Shown: positions 24,083 through 36,295 of the stretch, piece after piece
Layout: each line of letters opens with the position of its first letter
Numbering within the stretch: the stretch's first letter is position 1
NCBI RefSeq assembly: GCF_943734655.1
Contig: NC_071355.1
Span: 16,814,268 to 16,878,267 of the forward strand
Length of the DNA: 64,000 nt
From: Sabethes cyaneus
Lineage: Eukaryota; Arthropoda; Insecta; Diptera; Culicidae
Reading direction: 5' to 3'
Notes under the pieces: generated by a model
What the model was told of the DNA's origin: nothing
What the model saw: the letters and a program-made list of their open reading frames with translations, nothing else
Databases searched by the model: none
Translations under genes and position numbers: made by a program

Positions 24083-24690
24083 ACAATTGAAAATTGAAAA
24101 TTGAAAATTGAAAATTGAAAATTGAAAATTGAAAATTGAAAATTGAAAATTGAAAATTGAAAATTAAAAATTAAAAATTAAAAATTAAAAATTAAAAATT
24201 AAAAATTAAAAATTAAAAATTAAAAATTAAAAATTAAAAATTAAAAATTAAAAATTAAAAATTAAAAATTAAAAATTAAAAATTAAAAATTAAAAATTAA
24301 AAATTAAAAATTAAAAATTAAAAATTAAAAATTAAAAATTAAAAATTAAAAATTAAAAATTAAAAATTAAAAATTAAAAATTAAAAATTAAAAATTAAAA
24401 ATTAAAAATTAAAAATTAAAAATTAAAAATTAAAAATTAAAAATTAAAAATTAAAAATTAAAAATTAAAAATTAAAAATTAAAAATTAAAAATTAAAAAT
24501 TAAAAATTAAAAATTAAAAATTAAAAATTAAAAATTAAAAATTAAAAATTAAAAATTAAAAATTAAAAATTAAAAATTAAAAATTAAAAATTAAAAATTA
24601 AAAATTAAAAATTAAAAATTAAAAATTAAAAATTAAAAATTAAAAATTAAAAATTAAAAATTAAAAATTAAAAATTGAAATTGAAAATTG
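24083..24690 (+). repeat. 7-bp satellites (ATTGAAA)n then (AAAAATT)n
   Basis: About eleven copies of ATTGAAA switch at about 24163 to some 73 copies of AAAAATT, then return to two or three ATTGAAA copies at the right edge. ATTGAAA is the reverse-complement form of the CAATTTT satellite at 17040. Confidence 0.95.
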
Positions 24691-27133
24691 AAAACAACAT
24701 AAAATAGACAGTTCTGTTGATGACAAATTGCTCTTCGGTGGAAAAGGCTCTACTAAAGGCGCTTGAAAAGTGTTATCCTGACACTGCTACTGCGAATCCA
24801 ACCATTTGCTGATGCAAAATTTTGCTGGACCAACTCTCCGGTCCACTATTAATTGCCCGTGGCATAAATCAACAGAAGGATCCAACGCAAAATAGCAATA
24901 TTTTACCGTCGTGAACTTGCCCAAAAGCTGTAGTGCTGTAGAAGGGCGGATCGAAAACCACATTTCGTATGCGTCAGCGTAATTGCCGTCATTTTTTATA
25001 CGGCTCATGTTTGGAAAGGGTCAAAATCCTAAGAATAAGCACCTTCGGAACGAAGTAGAATGTTCGTCGCTCTTAATAAGGAAATTTATAACACTTTTGC
25101 GGGCGCTGTTATCCCACCTTTCAACCTCAGCTAGAGTATCAAATTTTTCAAACTATTTCAATTTAACGAAATGGTCTAGAGTAAAGATGAATTGGTTCTA
25201 ACTGGAAAGGAGCATTGAACTATATCGATACAATAAGTTTATACCAGTATGGAACCAGAATGATGATTTATTGCACTATTTTCGTGATTTTCAGTCACAG
25301 GAAAAGGGCAGTAAAGATTTCAAAAGAATCCTCTTACTCCTCTAAGGTAGGATTTGTCTCATCTCGATACGATAATGATATTGATGCAATAAAGAATGCT
25401 TGAGTGAAGAAACCTATTTGTCTTTTGAACGCATGAAAACTGTACCTTCAAGCGATCTAGCGGACTTATCATCGGAAGATGTACGCTATAACGCAAGTAG
25501 TAATATTTCTTTCGTTGAATATTTGGTAATCATTCTGGAAATAAATCTCGATGATAAGCTGCCAACGTTCGAGTGAGATTACAATCATTCAACCGCGTTG
25601 CTTGCATCCTCTTCGAAGCACGAATCCGTAGTTTGTAAGCTTGCAGCAAAAATTTAATAATCCGCTTGATGAACTCGGAACGTCTTTTGTCGGATTTCAA
25701 TGGATGATACTGAACAATATGAAGGGACGTTCCGGCAATGCATGCTGCATGCTCGTTGACAGTCGCCAGATTGCTCAATCGGATTCCAGGGAAAAGAAAT
25801 TGATAACCGGGTGGGTTTCACTACAATACTGCACCAGTGAATTGCAAGCGTTCGATGTTTCGAGAAAAGTTAGACGAGTCTTTTTGAGGCACAAATCTTC
25901 CACACAATTTGAACGTGCTGCTCGAAAAACATGTTTTAGTTTCCAGCTTCAGTTCCTGATTAGGATACGCGCCAACTGAATAGCGTACGGTTGGGTAAAA
26001 ATTTCTCCTAAAGGGTGTCTTAAAGAAACTTTTTCTCTTAATTTTAGTGAAATTTAAACCTTTCCTTCTTTGCCTCAGTGCATTTTGCGTTAAAACTAGT
26101 TAACTCAGTGCTTTGTTACAACTAAAGAATTAATGAGCTGTATTTATCGGTCACTGCTAACAAGGTTTCCCACCCACAAATTAACAAGTGTAAAATGCTG
26201 CACTTACTGATGTTGCTTTGAATGAACAATATTATAAAACATTTACTGTGGCAAATGTTGGTAGGAAGGTAGGTAGAAAAAAAAGCAAACTTGTCAAGCT
26301 GACGAGCTTGAAGTTAGTTGAGTGGAAATAGCAAACTGAAAACAAGCTTTCCGGTGTACATTCCTGTAAGGATGCTGGAATATGTTTGCGAAGTAGATCA
26401 AGCGAGTAGTGGGAGAGTGCTTGCAGCAAAATGTGCATCAACTTTGTAAAACTATTTACCCGTTAGAATTTGCAGAATCATTGCAACCGGTGGGTGCTAG
26501 GAATCGCGCAGTAATAGTCGTTCGATAAAGAAAAGTTAGTGTTGAGTTCTGCCGTATTGGCATTTGTTGGTATTGAACATAACCAACGTTGATAAGTATT
26601 TAATTAAATCCTGAGAGTTTTGTAATGTTTTTTTTCCACATGCCGACCGACAACTGCTTGTAGGTACATACCTCTTATATTTAGCAGTTTTCCGGATCCC
26701 GATCGCTATGTTTTGCGGAATTCCAATTACAGCACATTGTTAAGCAACCTCAGTGATGGTGAAAGCTTTTAACGTTTAGCTCATGTTAGGCAGGCCATTT
26801 TCACCCACAACATTAGTGTATTTGGGGTACCTACATTTGCTTTTGATGAAATTTAGCCTCAAAGAGCTTGTTTAGATAAAAGAACAATATCCTCCAGCTA
26901 ATTACGTAAATGCTAAGTTGGTAAATGAATTTCGATAAAAAGATTATCTAATGAAAGTATGTGTGGGATCAAACGGCAGAGTTCGCGCACGATGACAGAT
27001 TAAACAGTATGAAATTAGCTCTTCTAATGCGGTTGACAGCTTCCTTTACACCACCAGCGGGGATCGACCGGTGAAATTTGGGCTCCACAAATATCTAACC
27101 TTCCGACTTCCGGCTTTCTGTCTCTTCTTGCAG
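24691..27133 (+). other. Last part of the first intron
   Basis: More balanced composition than the satellites. Several frames of 70-112 codons occur (for example 25641-25979 plus and 25778-25530 minus), but I recognise no family and stops interrupt every extension. It may hold a very old coding element. The polypyrimidine tract and CAG of exon B end it. Confidence 0.45.
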
Positions 27134-27361
27134 GTCGGCTGGCGCATTACGGTACAGTGGCATGCCGGCAATGTGGCGTGCAAAGTTTTCCTCTTCATGC
27201 GCGCGTTCTGTCTCTATCTGAGCTCGAACGTGCTGGTGTGCGTCTCGTTGGATCGCTGCTTTGCTGTGATATATCCTTTACGGGTTTCCGCCGCTCGGAA
27301 GCGGGGCAAAATCATGCTCGGCGGAGCCTGGTTTATAGCCTTTGTCAACGCGATTCCACAG
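27134..27361 (+). CDS. ACPR: Exon B of the same GPCR: TM3, DRC motif, TM4
   Basis: Seventy-six codons in phase 0 at both ends. The exon opens [13 protein letters not shown], continues with the conserved TM3 cysteine (ACK) and [16 protein letters not shown], then [13 protein letters not shown] and TM4 ending VNAIPQ. The class A DRY box is DRC here. From memory this goes with ACP-type receptors, while Drosophila AKHR has DRYYAV; that is the main reason for preferring ACPR. The acceptor is a pyrimidine-rich tract ending TTCTTGCAG and the donor is CAG|GTAAGT. The reading frame stays open past the donor to 27442, but that tail does not resemble a receptor. The intron before this exon is about 12.1 kb and the one after it about 32.4 kb, both packed with repeats. 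Confidence 0.92.
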
Positions 27362-28707
27362 GTAAGTGCCGCAACGTTGTTGTATTATTGTCATCGATCA
27401 TATTGGTCGGTGGAATTCGGCGGAAAATCAATGCAAATGTAAATAGAAATCGTATTAATGTGCCAGTGCTATTATTATTAATGTTTGTTCGGCACGGAAA
27501 TTTTGCCATCGAATGTGAAAATAGAGTGAGATTGACCGGACTTTCAATTTTTTTTTATTATATGGCGTTTGTTAATATTAAAACCTTCAGCGCAATTGCG
27601 ATTCGAAGGAACCTCGGTAATGTTTGCTCCACCTGTTATCACTGGTGTGCCTGGGTTGTGGCACACTTGGGCTCGTGCCACACGATTGTCCTTTGTTTCA
27701 TTGAATTAAAATGTCATAAAATACAGTTCCTGTTTCGAGCTTGATTGAATGAGTCGTAGCTGTCAAAATAAAATGAATAAATAAAAAAGTGACACCCAAA
27801 CGAATAACGAATGACGCAATAATGAAAGAAAAAATAACATGTAAAAGGATACAATAATGGTACAAAAATGGCACCAAAATGATACAAAAATAACAGAAAG
27901 ATGATACGAAATTTGTAAGAAAATGACTGAAAATGATACAAGACTTAATATAAAAGTAACACAACAATAAAGCAAAACGAAATCCAAAAAATCAGAAAAA
28001 CTAACTTAAAAACGAAAGTAATGCGGAAACGAAGCAAAAATTGGTTTAAAAAATATTTTTCAAATAAACATGTAAAATGTGTTTTAGACTGAAATACTCC
28101 AAAATTATGTAGAACGTCGTAATTTTATTACTGAAACAGCACTAAAACGATGAATGGTAAAATAATGGATAACACCAAAATCATACAAATAATGATAGAG
28201 AAACAGTACAAAATAGTGCAAATATGGTACTAATATGATACAAAAAATGTAATAAATAATGATTAAAAATGGTACAAAATACAGAAATCATTATTGAATA
28301 ATTTCGTGTTATGTTAGTATCATTTTTGTGTTATTATTACAACAAAGTGACCCTGAAAATAACACAAAAATAATTAAAAACAACACAAAAAAGAACGCGT
28401 TTTCCTCTTGATATTCGTATTAAACTCAATCGATGAACATAATCTTATAGCGAAGTTTCACGGCTGGTTTTAGGATTCTTCCGTATAACCTATACTGTTC
28501 CTCAACCAAGAGCTCCCTGAAGAATAGAGTTTGTGCCACTTGCGGATTAAATTTCGCATCTAAGGTAATGTTGTATGATTGCAAAAATATACACAAAATG
28601 ACAGAATCCGTCAGAAAAGTTGTTCCAAGGCGTGTTGTTGCAAGGCGTCAGTAGGAAGTCCTGATTGTTTCAACTAGATCAGACGAATTTGAGTAGATGG
28701 ATGCAGA
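27362..28707 (+). other. Start of the 32.4-kb intron; degenerate ACAAAAATG-type repeat
   Basis: After the exon B donor, 27440-27740 shows no feature. From about 27780 to 28400 there is a diffuse repeat of GATACAAAAATGGTACAAAAA-like words on a background of A-rich sequence. No exon is visible. Confidence 0.55.
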
Positions 28708-30286
28708 GCCGTAGCGTGACACTGTGGCGCCCTTGGGGCGAAGACCCAATTTAGCGCTCCCTCGTTTTTTTAAATCCGTGTTTTTCCCAAGTTTATAAGA
28801 TTTTAAATCACCAACCAGATTCTGAACCTGCGCTAAAGTCTGGACCATATTTTTATCAGAGTTTGTTCCAAATTTTGTAGCAGATTTGGATTAGATTCTG
28901 GACCAGATTTTGGACTACTTTTTTGATCAGATTGTGGGCAAGATTTGGGACCTCGAGTAGATTTTTGGTTACCGTTTTTTGACCACCACCAATCATATTT
29001 TGGATCTGATTTTGAACTAGATTCCGAACGTGGACTATATTTTGGACCTAGACTAGCACCCTTATTCTTGTTTTCGTTCGAATGATATTCGTTCGAAAGT
29101 TAAGCCGATTCGTATTTTTGTTTTCGTTCGAATCAATTCGAACGTTCGAACGCCCCTTTCTTTTGTTCATTCGAATATGAGAATAGTGTTTTCGTTCGAA
29201 ACAAGCTATTCGTACGAATGTAGAATACGGCCGTAAACAAGAATAAAGGTGTAGATTGCGAACCGCTTTTGTTTTTATCAATTTTTGTTTCAAATTTTGG
29301 AACAGATTTGGACTAGATTCTTGACCAGATTTTGGATCGCATTATTGATCAGATTTTTGACCAGGTTTTAAATCAGGATTTGGATTAGATTTTGGACCCA
29401 GATTCTAGACCTGGTCTGGATCTGCATTAGTTTCTGGATTAAATTTTGGATCACATTTTTGTCGGATTTGGACCAGATCTTGAATAAGATTTTGGACTAC
29501 ATTTTTTATCTTGGAGCTGCATCAGATTCTATGTAGTTCAGATTTTGGACCACATTTTTTATCAAATTTTGGACCAGATTCTATAGACCTGAACCAGATT
29601 GTGGACCTTACCCCGAATCTGGACCGCATTTGTTTATTAGATTTTGAACTAGATTTTGCGTCAAATTTGGGTCCAGATTCTGGAACTGGACCGAAATTTA
29701 AACCAGATTTTGGGCCACATATTTGATTTCATTTTAAACCACCAAACAGAATTTGGATCAGATTTTGGACCAGTTAATGAACCTGAACTAAACGTGTATC
29801 AAATTTTAGAACAGATTTAAACTAGATTTTGAATCAGATTTTGGACTACATTTTCAATTAGATTTTGGCCATTTTTTGGACCCGTCTCTGAAGCTGAATC
29901 AAACGTTGGACCTTCATCAGATTCTGGGCCAGATTTTGAACCACATTTTTATCAAACTTTGACCAGGTTTTGAATAATATTTAGGACCACATTTTCGGTC
30001 AGATTTTGGATCAGGTTTGGGACCAGATTTTGAACCACGTAATGGACCAAGGTCAGATTTTGAGCCTGGACTTGATTCTGGAGCACATTTTTATCATATT
30101 TTGGTTCAGATGTCGAATTAAATTTTGGACCAAATTCTCGAACTGGATCAGATAATAAACCAAATTTTGGACCGCATTTTTGATCAGATTTTCGATCATA
30201 TTTTTGCTTTAGTGCAGGCCGTTTTTGGCGCCCCCAAGAGCTAGCGCCGTTGGCGGGGGCCAGTCTGGCCAACTGCACGCTACGGC
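28708..30286. mobile_element. Terminal-inverted-repeat element filled with an ATTTTGGACCAG-type array
   Basis: The ends GCCGTAGCGTG and CACGCTACGGC are inverted repeats, each followed inward by a GCGCCC/GGGGGC block. Between them about 1.4 kb consists of degenerate units such as GATTTTGGACCAGATT and GGACCACATTTTT. A second element is nested at 29056-29252. No coding sequence is supported. Confidence 0.8.
29056..29252. mobile_element. Nested MITE rich in TTCGAA/CGTTCGAA
   Basis: The ends CACCCTTATTCTTGTTTT and, inverted, AAACAAGAATAAAGGTGTAG form inverted repeats of about 18 bp. The interior has five or more GTTCGAA words. It interrupts the GGACCAG array of the host element, so it is the younger insertion. 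Confidence 0.75.
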
Positions 30287-30519
30287 GTTGGATGGATATA
30301 AAGGACAAGGATATGCGCGAAACATTAATCGACGACACATCAGCGACAACTGAAGCGTATCCGATCGCAGTAATTGGATATTATCTTTAAAATCCGTAAA
30401 TCGATGACTTATAAGCTCGAAAATTTTTCCTTTTTTATTTGCTGAAGTTCTGTTTTGTTATTTGATGGATTGATTGAAGTGAATTATATTGATAGCCTGA
30501 AATAAAAAGGTTGGAAAGT

Positions 30520-30960
30520 ATATTTAATTATTTTGTTGTTATGGGGGAGGAGGGGTTAGCCGTAATGTGACGTACTTTCTCAGGGGGGTCATGAATGTGA
30601 GACAAAATGTAACAGAACAGAACAGAATGTGAGACAAAATGATTTTGGTTCAAACCAGCTAGCACCAACTCGTATATCAATGTACGAAAACTATCGTAAA
30701 TATCTCCTAACAAACTCGAAATCGTAACTAAAGCTGGATAAAATGGGATCAAGTTGATTTTTTGTCGTATATAATGATAATGACTGACATACATACGATT
30801 TTCAGTACAAAATCGTAGGGTAGTACGGAGCGACTCGCGCTTAATCGGATATTATCGTATATAAATAGTCGTAACGCTCAAAATTATTTGTAATCACGTA
30901 TATCGCCTCCAAAATAGTACGGATATGCCAATTTTGCGCATAAAATACGATTTATTTAGC
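30520..30960. repeat. Dispersed TCGTATAT-rich repeat
   Basis: Rich in short ATCGTA, TCGTATAT and TACGAAA words, including CACGTATATCGCCTCCA at about 30896, which recurs at about 62206 in the insertion that splits the LINE there. Borders are not clear. Confidence 0.5.
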
Positions 30961-30964
30961 ATGT

Positions 30965-31844
30965 AGAGTAAGGAGGGGTAAAAGTGCGATGCGGGTAAAA
31001 GTGCGATTCAGTGATTTATCGGTGCAGATTCCGAGTAAATTTTCTACATTGGCATGGATGGGTGACTACTTTGACAGCTTTAATCTAAGGTAAACTTTGG
31101 TTGCTTACGAAGCATAGTTGCTGAGTTATGAGCAAATGTTATTTTAGGGCGGTTTTTATGTAATTTTTTGTTATATGGCAAATACGATATCAACAGGAAG
31201 ATATTACTTGTTGAAAATTTGTAGCAGCGTTTTACATTACTCACATATCTGTTTTGAAAATACGGTGAAAATAATTTACAAAATATATTTCGCTTTTCCG
31301 TAATTTAATCTGAACCCGTCAAGCGCCTAGCGGGGTAATAGTGCGATTCACGGACGGTGCAAAAGTGTGATTCATGGACGAGGCAAAAATGTATAACTAA
31401 TTATATACAGCTTTAGGCACTATATTACAGATACTAAAAATGAGTCCTGCAGAAAACTGTGTGCTCTACAGATGTTGGCCGAAGGAAAACAATGTTTTCC
31501 GCTGATGAAACAAAAAAACAAACGTTTAGAAAAGTTTCGATCTAACGGAGGCTGCAATACAGCGCAAAATAGGAAAGGTGCAAATTGAAAATATTTCTTA
31601 CCGAAACATAACGCAGATTAAAGATAATATACCCCGTTAGTGGGGTAAAAGTGCGAATCAGCACTTGATCAAAAGAAAGAAGAATTTATTTTGCAAAACA
31701 CTATTACCGCAGATGATTTATAGTTGAATGTGAAGATATTGAGTTACTGCATTACTATAAAATATATTCTGTTGTTGTCCTTTTTAATATCTCACGAAAA
31801 TTGATGACAACTTCAAGCATCGCACTTATGCCCCACCCTGCTCT
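30965..31844. mobile_element. Terminal-inverted-repeat element with repeated GGGTAAAAGTGCGATTC motif
   Basis: The left end AGAGTAAGGAGGGGTAAAAG and the right end, inverted, AGAGCAGGGTGGGGCATAAG match. The GTAAAAGTGCGA motif appears near 30976, 30994, 31333 (with one change), 31361 (degenerate) and 31645, besides the inverted terminal copy. No transposase is recognisable. Confidence 0.78.
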
Positions 31845-31992
31845 GTATCTGTACGTAATGCTGATTTTCACCTTTTTTATACATATGAAAATGCTAGCTG
31901 GGAAATTTGCTTGACTTGAATTTGCTATAATTCCGTTCAGTCGTGTACATAATTCCATGCACTTAACTACTATCGTAATTATGGGATTACCT

Positions 31993-32152
31993 ACGAATGG
32001 CCGAAACACAAATGACCGAATCACGAATGGCCGAAACACAAATGGCCAAAATAACGAATGGCATAATATATCAAATGGCCAAATCACAAAAGGCCGAATC
32101 ACGAATGGCCGAATCATAAATGGCCGAAACACGAATGGCCGAATGTCATATT
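31993..32152 (+). repeat. 15-bp minisatellite, consensus ATGGCCGAATCACGA
   Basis: About ten copies of ATGGCCGAAACACAA / ATGGCCGAATCACGA. Because the unit is 15 bp, open frames of 90-125 codons cross it on both strands; they are artefacts. Confidence 0.9.
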
Positions 32153-32498
32153 CGACCGAAAATATTCATAGCCTTCAACCTGCGCAAACGATGGGTACAT
32201 GCTGTCCTTACTCGCTGCCGCTCGATCGGACTTAACTAAGGGATAATCCCTAATAGACAGTAAACCTAGGAAAATGCTTGCGCCTAAATAGAGGTGATAC
32301 TGTAGGGAGGATCTTCCAGATGGTCCCTTATGTTTATGTTGGCAATGTTTTTATGGCAAACGACGTTAGTCTAAGCAACATTGTGCGAAATGAATTTATG
32401 TTAAATGGGCGACCACAATCCTCATTCTTTTGTGAAAGATCGCTGATTAGCTCAAATGCGTATTCATAGAAAAGACCAGTGATTGATTTGTTTTAGAC

Positions 32499-32807
32499 CA
32501 GTGATGGCCAAACTGGCCAAAGGTGGCCCTTTGAGACGATTCGTGCGGCCCGCGGACTGATTTGAAAGATGGTGGACTTAGGAGAAATTTGTTGATGACA
32601 TAGGAGTCCCTCAGTTTAATCGTTATGCCTCGCGCATGTTCTGAATGCTTTGCGGTTTCAATATCATGGTGATTCCTAGAAAAAGGTTTTTGTTGTCACC
32701 TATTTTGCATTTTGTTATGTTCAGGAATGGCTAGAGATTACTGCGGCCCGTGGCATTCATGGGCGATCTGATTTGGCCTGTACCATGCATATGCCTGGGC
32801 ATCACTG
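32499..32807. mobile_element. hAT-type non-autonomous element with 8-bp target duplication
   Basis: It starts CAGTGATGGCCAAACTGGCC, contains GCGGCCCGCGGACTGATTTG, and ends GCCTGGGCATCACTG. It is flanked by TTTTAGAC at 32491-32498 and again at 32808-32815. TIRs with CAG..CTG ends and an 8-bp duplication are the hAT signature. At 309 bp it carries no transposase. Confidence 0.93.
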
Positions 32808-32934
32808 TTTTAGACTATTACCTTTGTTATTTACCTTTGTTTAGGAATTGGTTTCCGTGCTTCTTTTAGGCTTTACAAGAGCTCTTTTATATTTTTAAAT
32901 CTTTTCTCCCTTCTGTTAGACTTCTTTTATGCTT

Positions 32935-33030
32935 TTGGGTCATTCCACGTCAAGTGACCGTACAAACCGTAGATCGTAGACCGTAGAAAAAGTACAAACT
33001 TGTAATTGACCTTCTCCGATTTGTAGTTTA
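32935..33030 (+). repeat. End of a GGTCATTCCACGTCA-type element
   Basis: GGGTCATTCCACGTCAAGTGACC, AAAAAGTACAAACTTGTAAT and GACCTTCTCCGAT match the terminal repeats of the element at 42430-43122. The partner end was not found nearby; 36230-36290 has a weak match. Confidence 0.65.
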
Positions 33031-34445
33031 TAATGAGAAAAACTAAAAAGTTGCCGACATTGTTAAAAAAAACTCTATTATCTGTGGTATACAAGCTTTC
33101 ACGATAACACAAAATGTTTTTACAATGCATAGAGACACACTGCTTCAATGAAATGTATTTTTACTATTGATTATTTATGAAAAATCGTTGATTTTTGTTT
33201 TTTCAAATCGCTATAACTCTGGATCGGCAAAGAATATCTCGTGGTTTTGAGTGATTCTTATGTAGAAAAACCTGAATTAATCCACCTAGCGGCGTGACCT
33301 AGCCTTTCTACTGCCACAATAATCATTATTTAATTTCTCAGGAACATCTATAATTAACTTGACTATATTTTTAAATATCCGTTCCGTATTCCTCAAAATC
33401 CTTATTTGCCAGTAAAATTCACAACGTATTGCGTAGAATAATTATATTTTCTTTCCTTGGGTGCGTAAATACTTGTAAGCGTCATTTATGTAATTTGATG
33501 AACACCTTATTTAGTTTTATAATCGGTCGGCCTTAACTTTCGGGTTTCAGAGCCACATACGAAACTTGTTTTGAACTGACAATATGAAATATGTGTTCAT
33601 AGCAGATTTTTTTTTGATATTTTGATATTACATAATACCATGCGTTCAAAAGTTAGCATCTTTGAAAAACAAGAGTTCAGAAAAATTATTATTATACTTC
33701 GCTTTTGAAGAAAAAGGATATCTACAACAAAATGATTAATCTCAAAATTTTACTATTAGTTTGCTTGGCTTCAATTGTGCAATATATCTGAATTAGAAAA
33801 AATAACTGAATAGAGCATTAGATATGAAAAAGAGAAATTGAACTTTTTCTTAGATGGCGCTCCTTCAGATAATTATTTTTGCATGAAAATCAAAACCTGA
33901 GCTTCTTTTCAATGTACTTTCATAAAAAGATAGTCATTAGCTTGATCGCATCGTTTTTACAATGCTAGAGAGTTAGGAAAACAAGATCAGGTCGAAAAAT
34001 ATTGCAAAAACTGCGCCATAAACATGCTTGAGAATGAGAAATATGATCGATATGATTTCCAGTGCTTGTCATTTTTGATTTATTTATTAAAACATGATAC
34101 ATGACATAAGACATCTGTCCTTTAAAATGTCACTAACGAAAACAAATCTTACAAAGTTACTACCGTGCAACGTTTACTTCCTATTTTTCATATAACATTT
34201 CTAAGCTCTAGTATCTATGAATTGAAAAGAGCATATATTGATGCGCAAAATTTGTTTGAAATTTGTATAAATTTACTTGGAAAAATCAACTCACTAGTAT
34301 TTTGATCCTATACACCACTACACTTATATACTTAAATTAACTGCTTTTCTCCGCTTTTTGCTTTTCGTGTACAATTGTGAGTAACAGCAAGTGAAGAAAA
34401 TGACAATTGAAATCTAAAATCAAAGAAAAGAAAACAATTTGCAAT

Positions 34446-34572
34446 TGAATCCCGCTATTTAATATTTATTTGCGACAGATACGTAGTTCGCCTACGACGT
34501 GCAGGCTTCATCAGTGTCTTATTTCAAAGCGTATACGTATCTGTCGCGAATAAATATCAAATAGTGGAATTT
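34446..34572. mobile_element. Hairpin MITE with GCGACAGATACGTA arms
   Basis: The left arm (CCCGCTATTTAATATTTATT, then TGCGACAGATACGTA) and the right arm (TACGTATCTGTCGCGAATAA, then ATATCAAATAGTGG) are inverted repeats of about 38 bp around a loop with CTACGACGTGCAGGCTTC. Confidence 0.88.
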
Positions 34573-34697
34573 AGTCGGAAAAAGTTTTTTTCTTTTCTTT
34601 TATTTCAGAGTTCGTATTCCACTAAGAGGCTTCAAAAACTTCTGACTTTTGACATGTTTCTCACTTTTCTTGAATTTCATTGCAAATTGTCATCACA

Positions 34698-34816
34698 TAC
34701 ACATACATACATACATACATACATACATACATACATACATACATACATACATACATACATACATACATACATACATACATACATACATACATACATAGAT
34801 ACATACATACATACAT
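34698..34816 (+). repeat. (ACAT)n microsatellite
   Basis: Nearly thirty copies of ACAT with a single ATAG interruption. Open frames across it are artefacts. Confidence 0.97.
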
Positions 34817-35357
34817 CGCACCCATTGAATACAATCAACATTTGATTGATACGTTTTGATTTCACACGTTTTAACGGTTTAATATAAGGTGCTTAAGTGT
34901 TAAAGTTTGAATAACTTTTGAATGAACCGTCCGATTTTCAATAACTCGGTTTCGTTTGATAGATCTCAGCAGTAATTTTCAAATAATAATAAAATGTGTG
35001 ATGTTTTTCATTGAATTAATTCTTAAATGTTACAAAAATATGTTTTAAATACTACTTTTTCACATTTCTTTATGTAAATTTCAAAATACAAGTCCAATCA
35101 TCATGAAATTTGAAAGTTAAGGGTTTGTAAGGCTTTTCTTTCATATGCAATCAATTTTGTTCAAATCGGTTAAGGGATCTATGAGATAATGAAGTCCCAT
35201 AATTTTCGTATTTTTATACATAACTTTTGAACTAAAAGTCCGATCAGTATGAAATTCAATAGCGACCAATGGGACACCTAGACCTTTCATTTGACACTAA
35301 GAACATTAAAATCGGTCCAGCCATCTCCAAGAAAAGTGAGTGAGATTAAAAGCGTTA

Positions 35358-35788
<431 letters not shown>

Positions 35789-36039
35789 GAAAATGCTCAG
35801 TTTTCGAAACTGAGTCGAATGGTATATAACATTCGGCCCGCAGGACCTTCTTTCCAAGTTTTCCAAGTGATTTCTATACCTTTATACTATATATTTATAT
35901 AGTAGAAAGGCAAAACCTGAGGAATACGATGGAGTTGGAATTTTTAAAAACAAATTGTACTCATTGAGAGATAAATGCAAATTTAGTTTTAAAATCGAAT
36001 TTAAAAATATTTGGCAGTCCTGTCCCTAAAAATTAAAAT

Positions 36040-36295
36040 TTTTTTCTTTGGGCAACTTTCATGATTTCATGAATCATGATAAAATTGTGTTTCTAAACCT
36101 AGTGTTTTCAGAGTAGCAAGCGAAAGAAGAAAAGAGGATTTGACGAAAACGTGTCTGTTCGTTAAAAATGGAGGAACTTCCATTAATCGAGGGAACGTCC
36201 AATCGGCACCAAACGTAGGATTTTTTCTTGCTGACCTGAAACGAACAATCTGACAAAATTTGGTTCGAATCCGAGAATGTCGATTACATGGCGGA
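36040..36295 (-). repeat. Dispersed repeat shared with 57465-57760 (inverted)
   Basis: The reverse complement shares blocks such as TCTCGGATTCGAACC-AAATTT, TTTCAGGTCAGCAAG, GTTTGGTGCCGATTGG and CCTCGATTAATGG with 57465-57620. Non-coding. Confidence 0.65.

Noticed and set aside
23079..24086. 335-codon minus-strand frame, the longest in the window
   Set aside because: It is the 8-bp satellite read as FSVFQFFS repeats; no start context, no domain.
25530..25979. Overlapping frames of 82 and 112 codons on opposite strands
   Set aside because: Neither shows family motifs and flanking frames are stop-rich; possibly an ancient element, but not supportable.
27362..27442. Extension of exon B past the donor as coding
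   Set aside because: The extra residues do not match a receptor, whereas the CAG|GTAAGT donor leads in phase to exon C.
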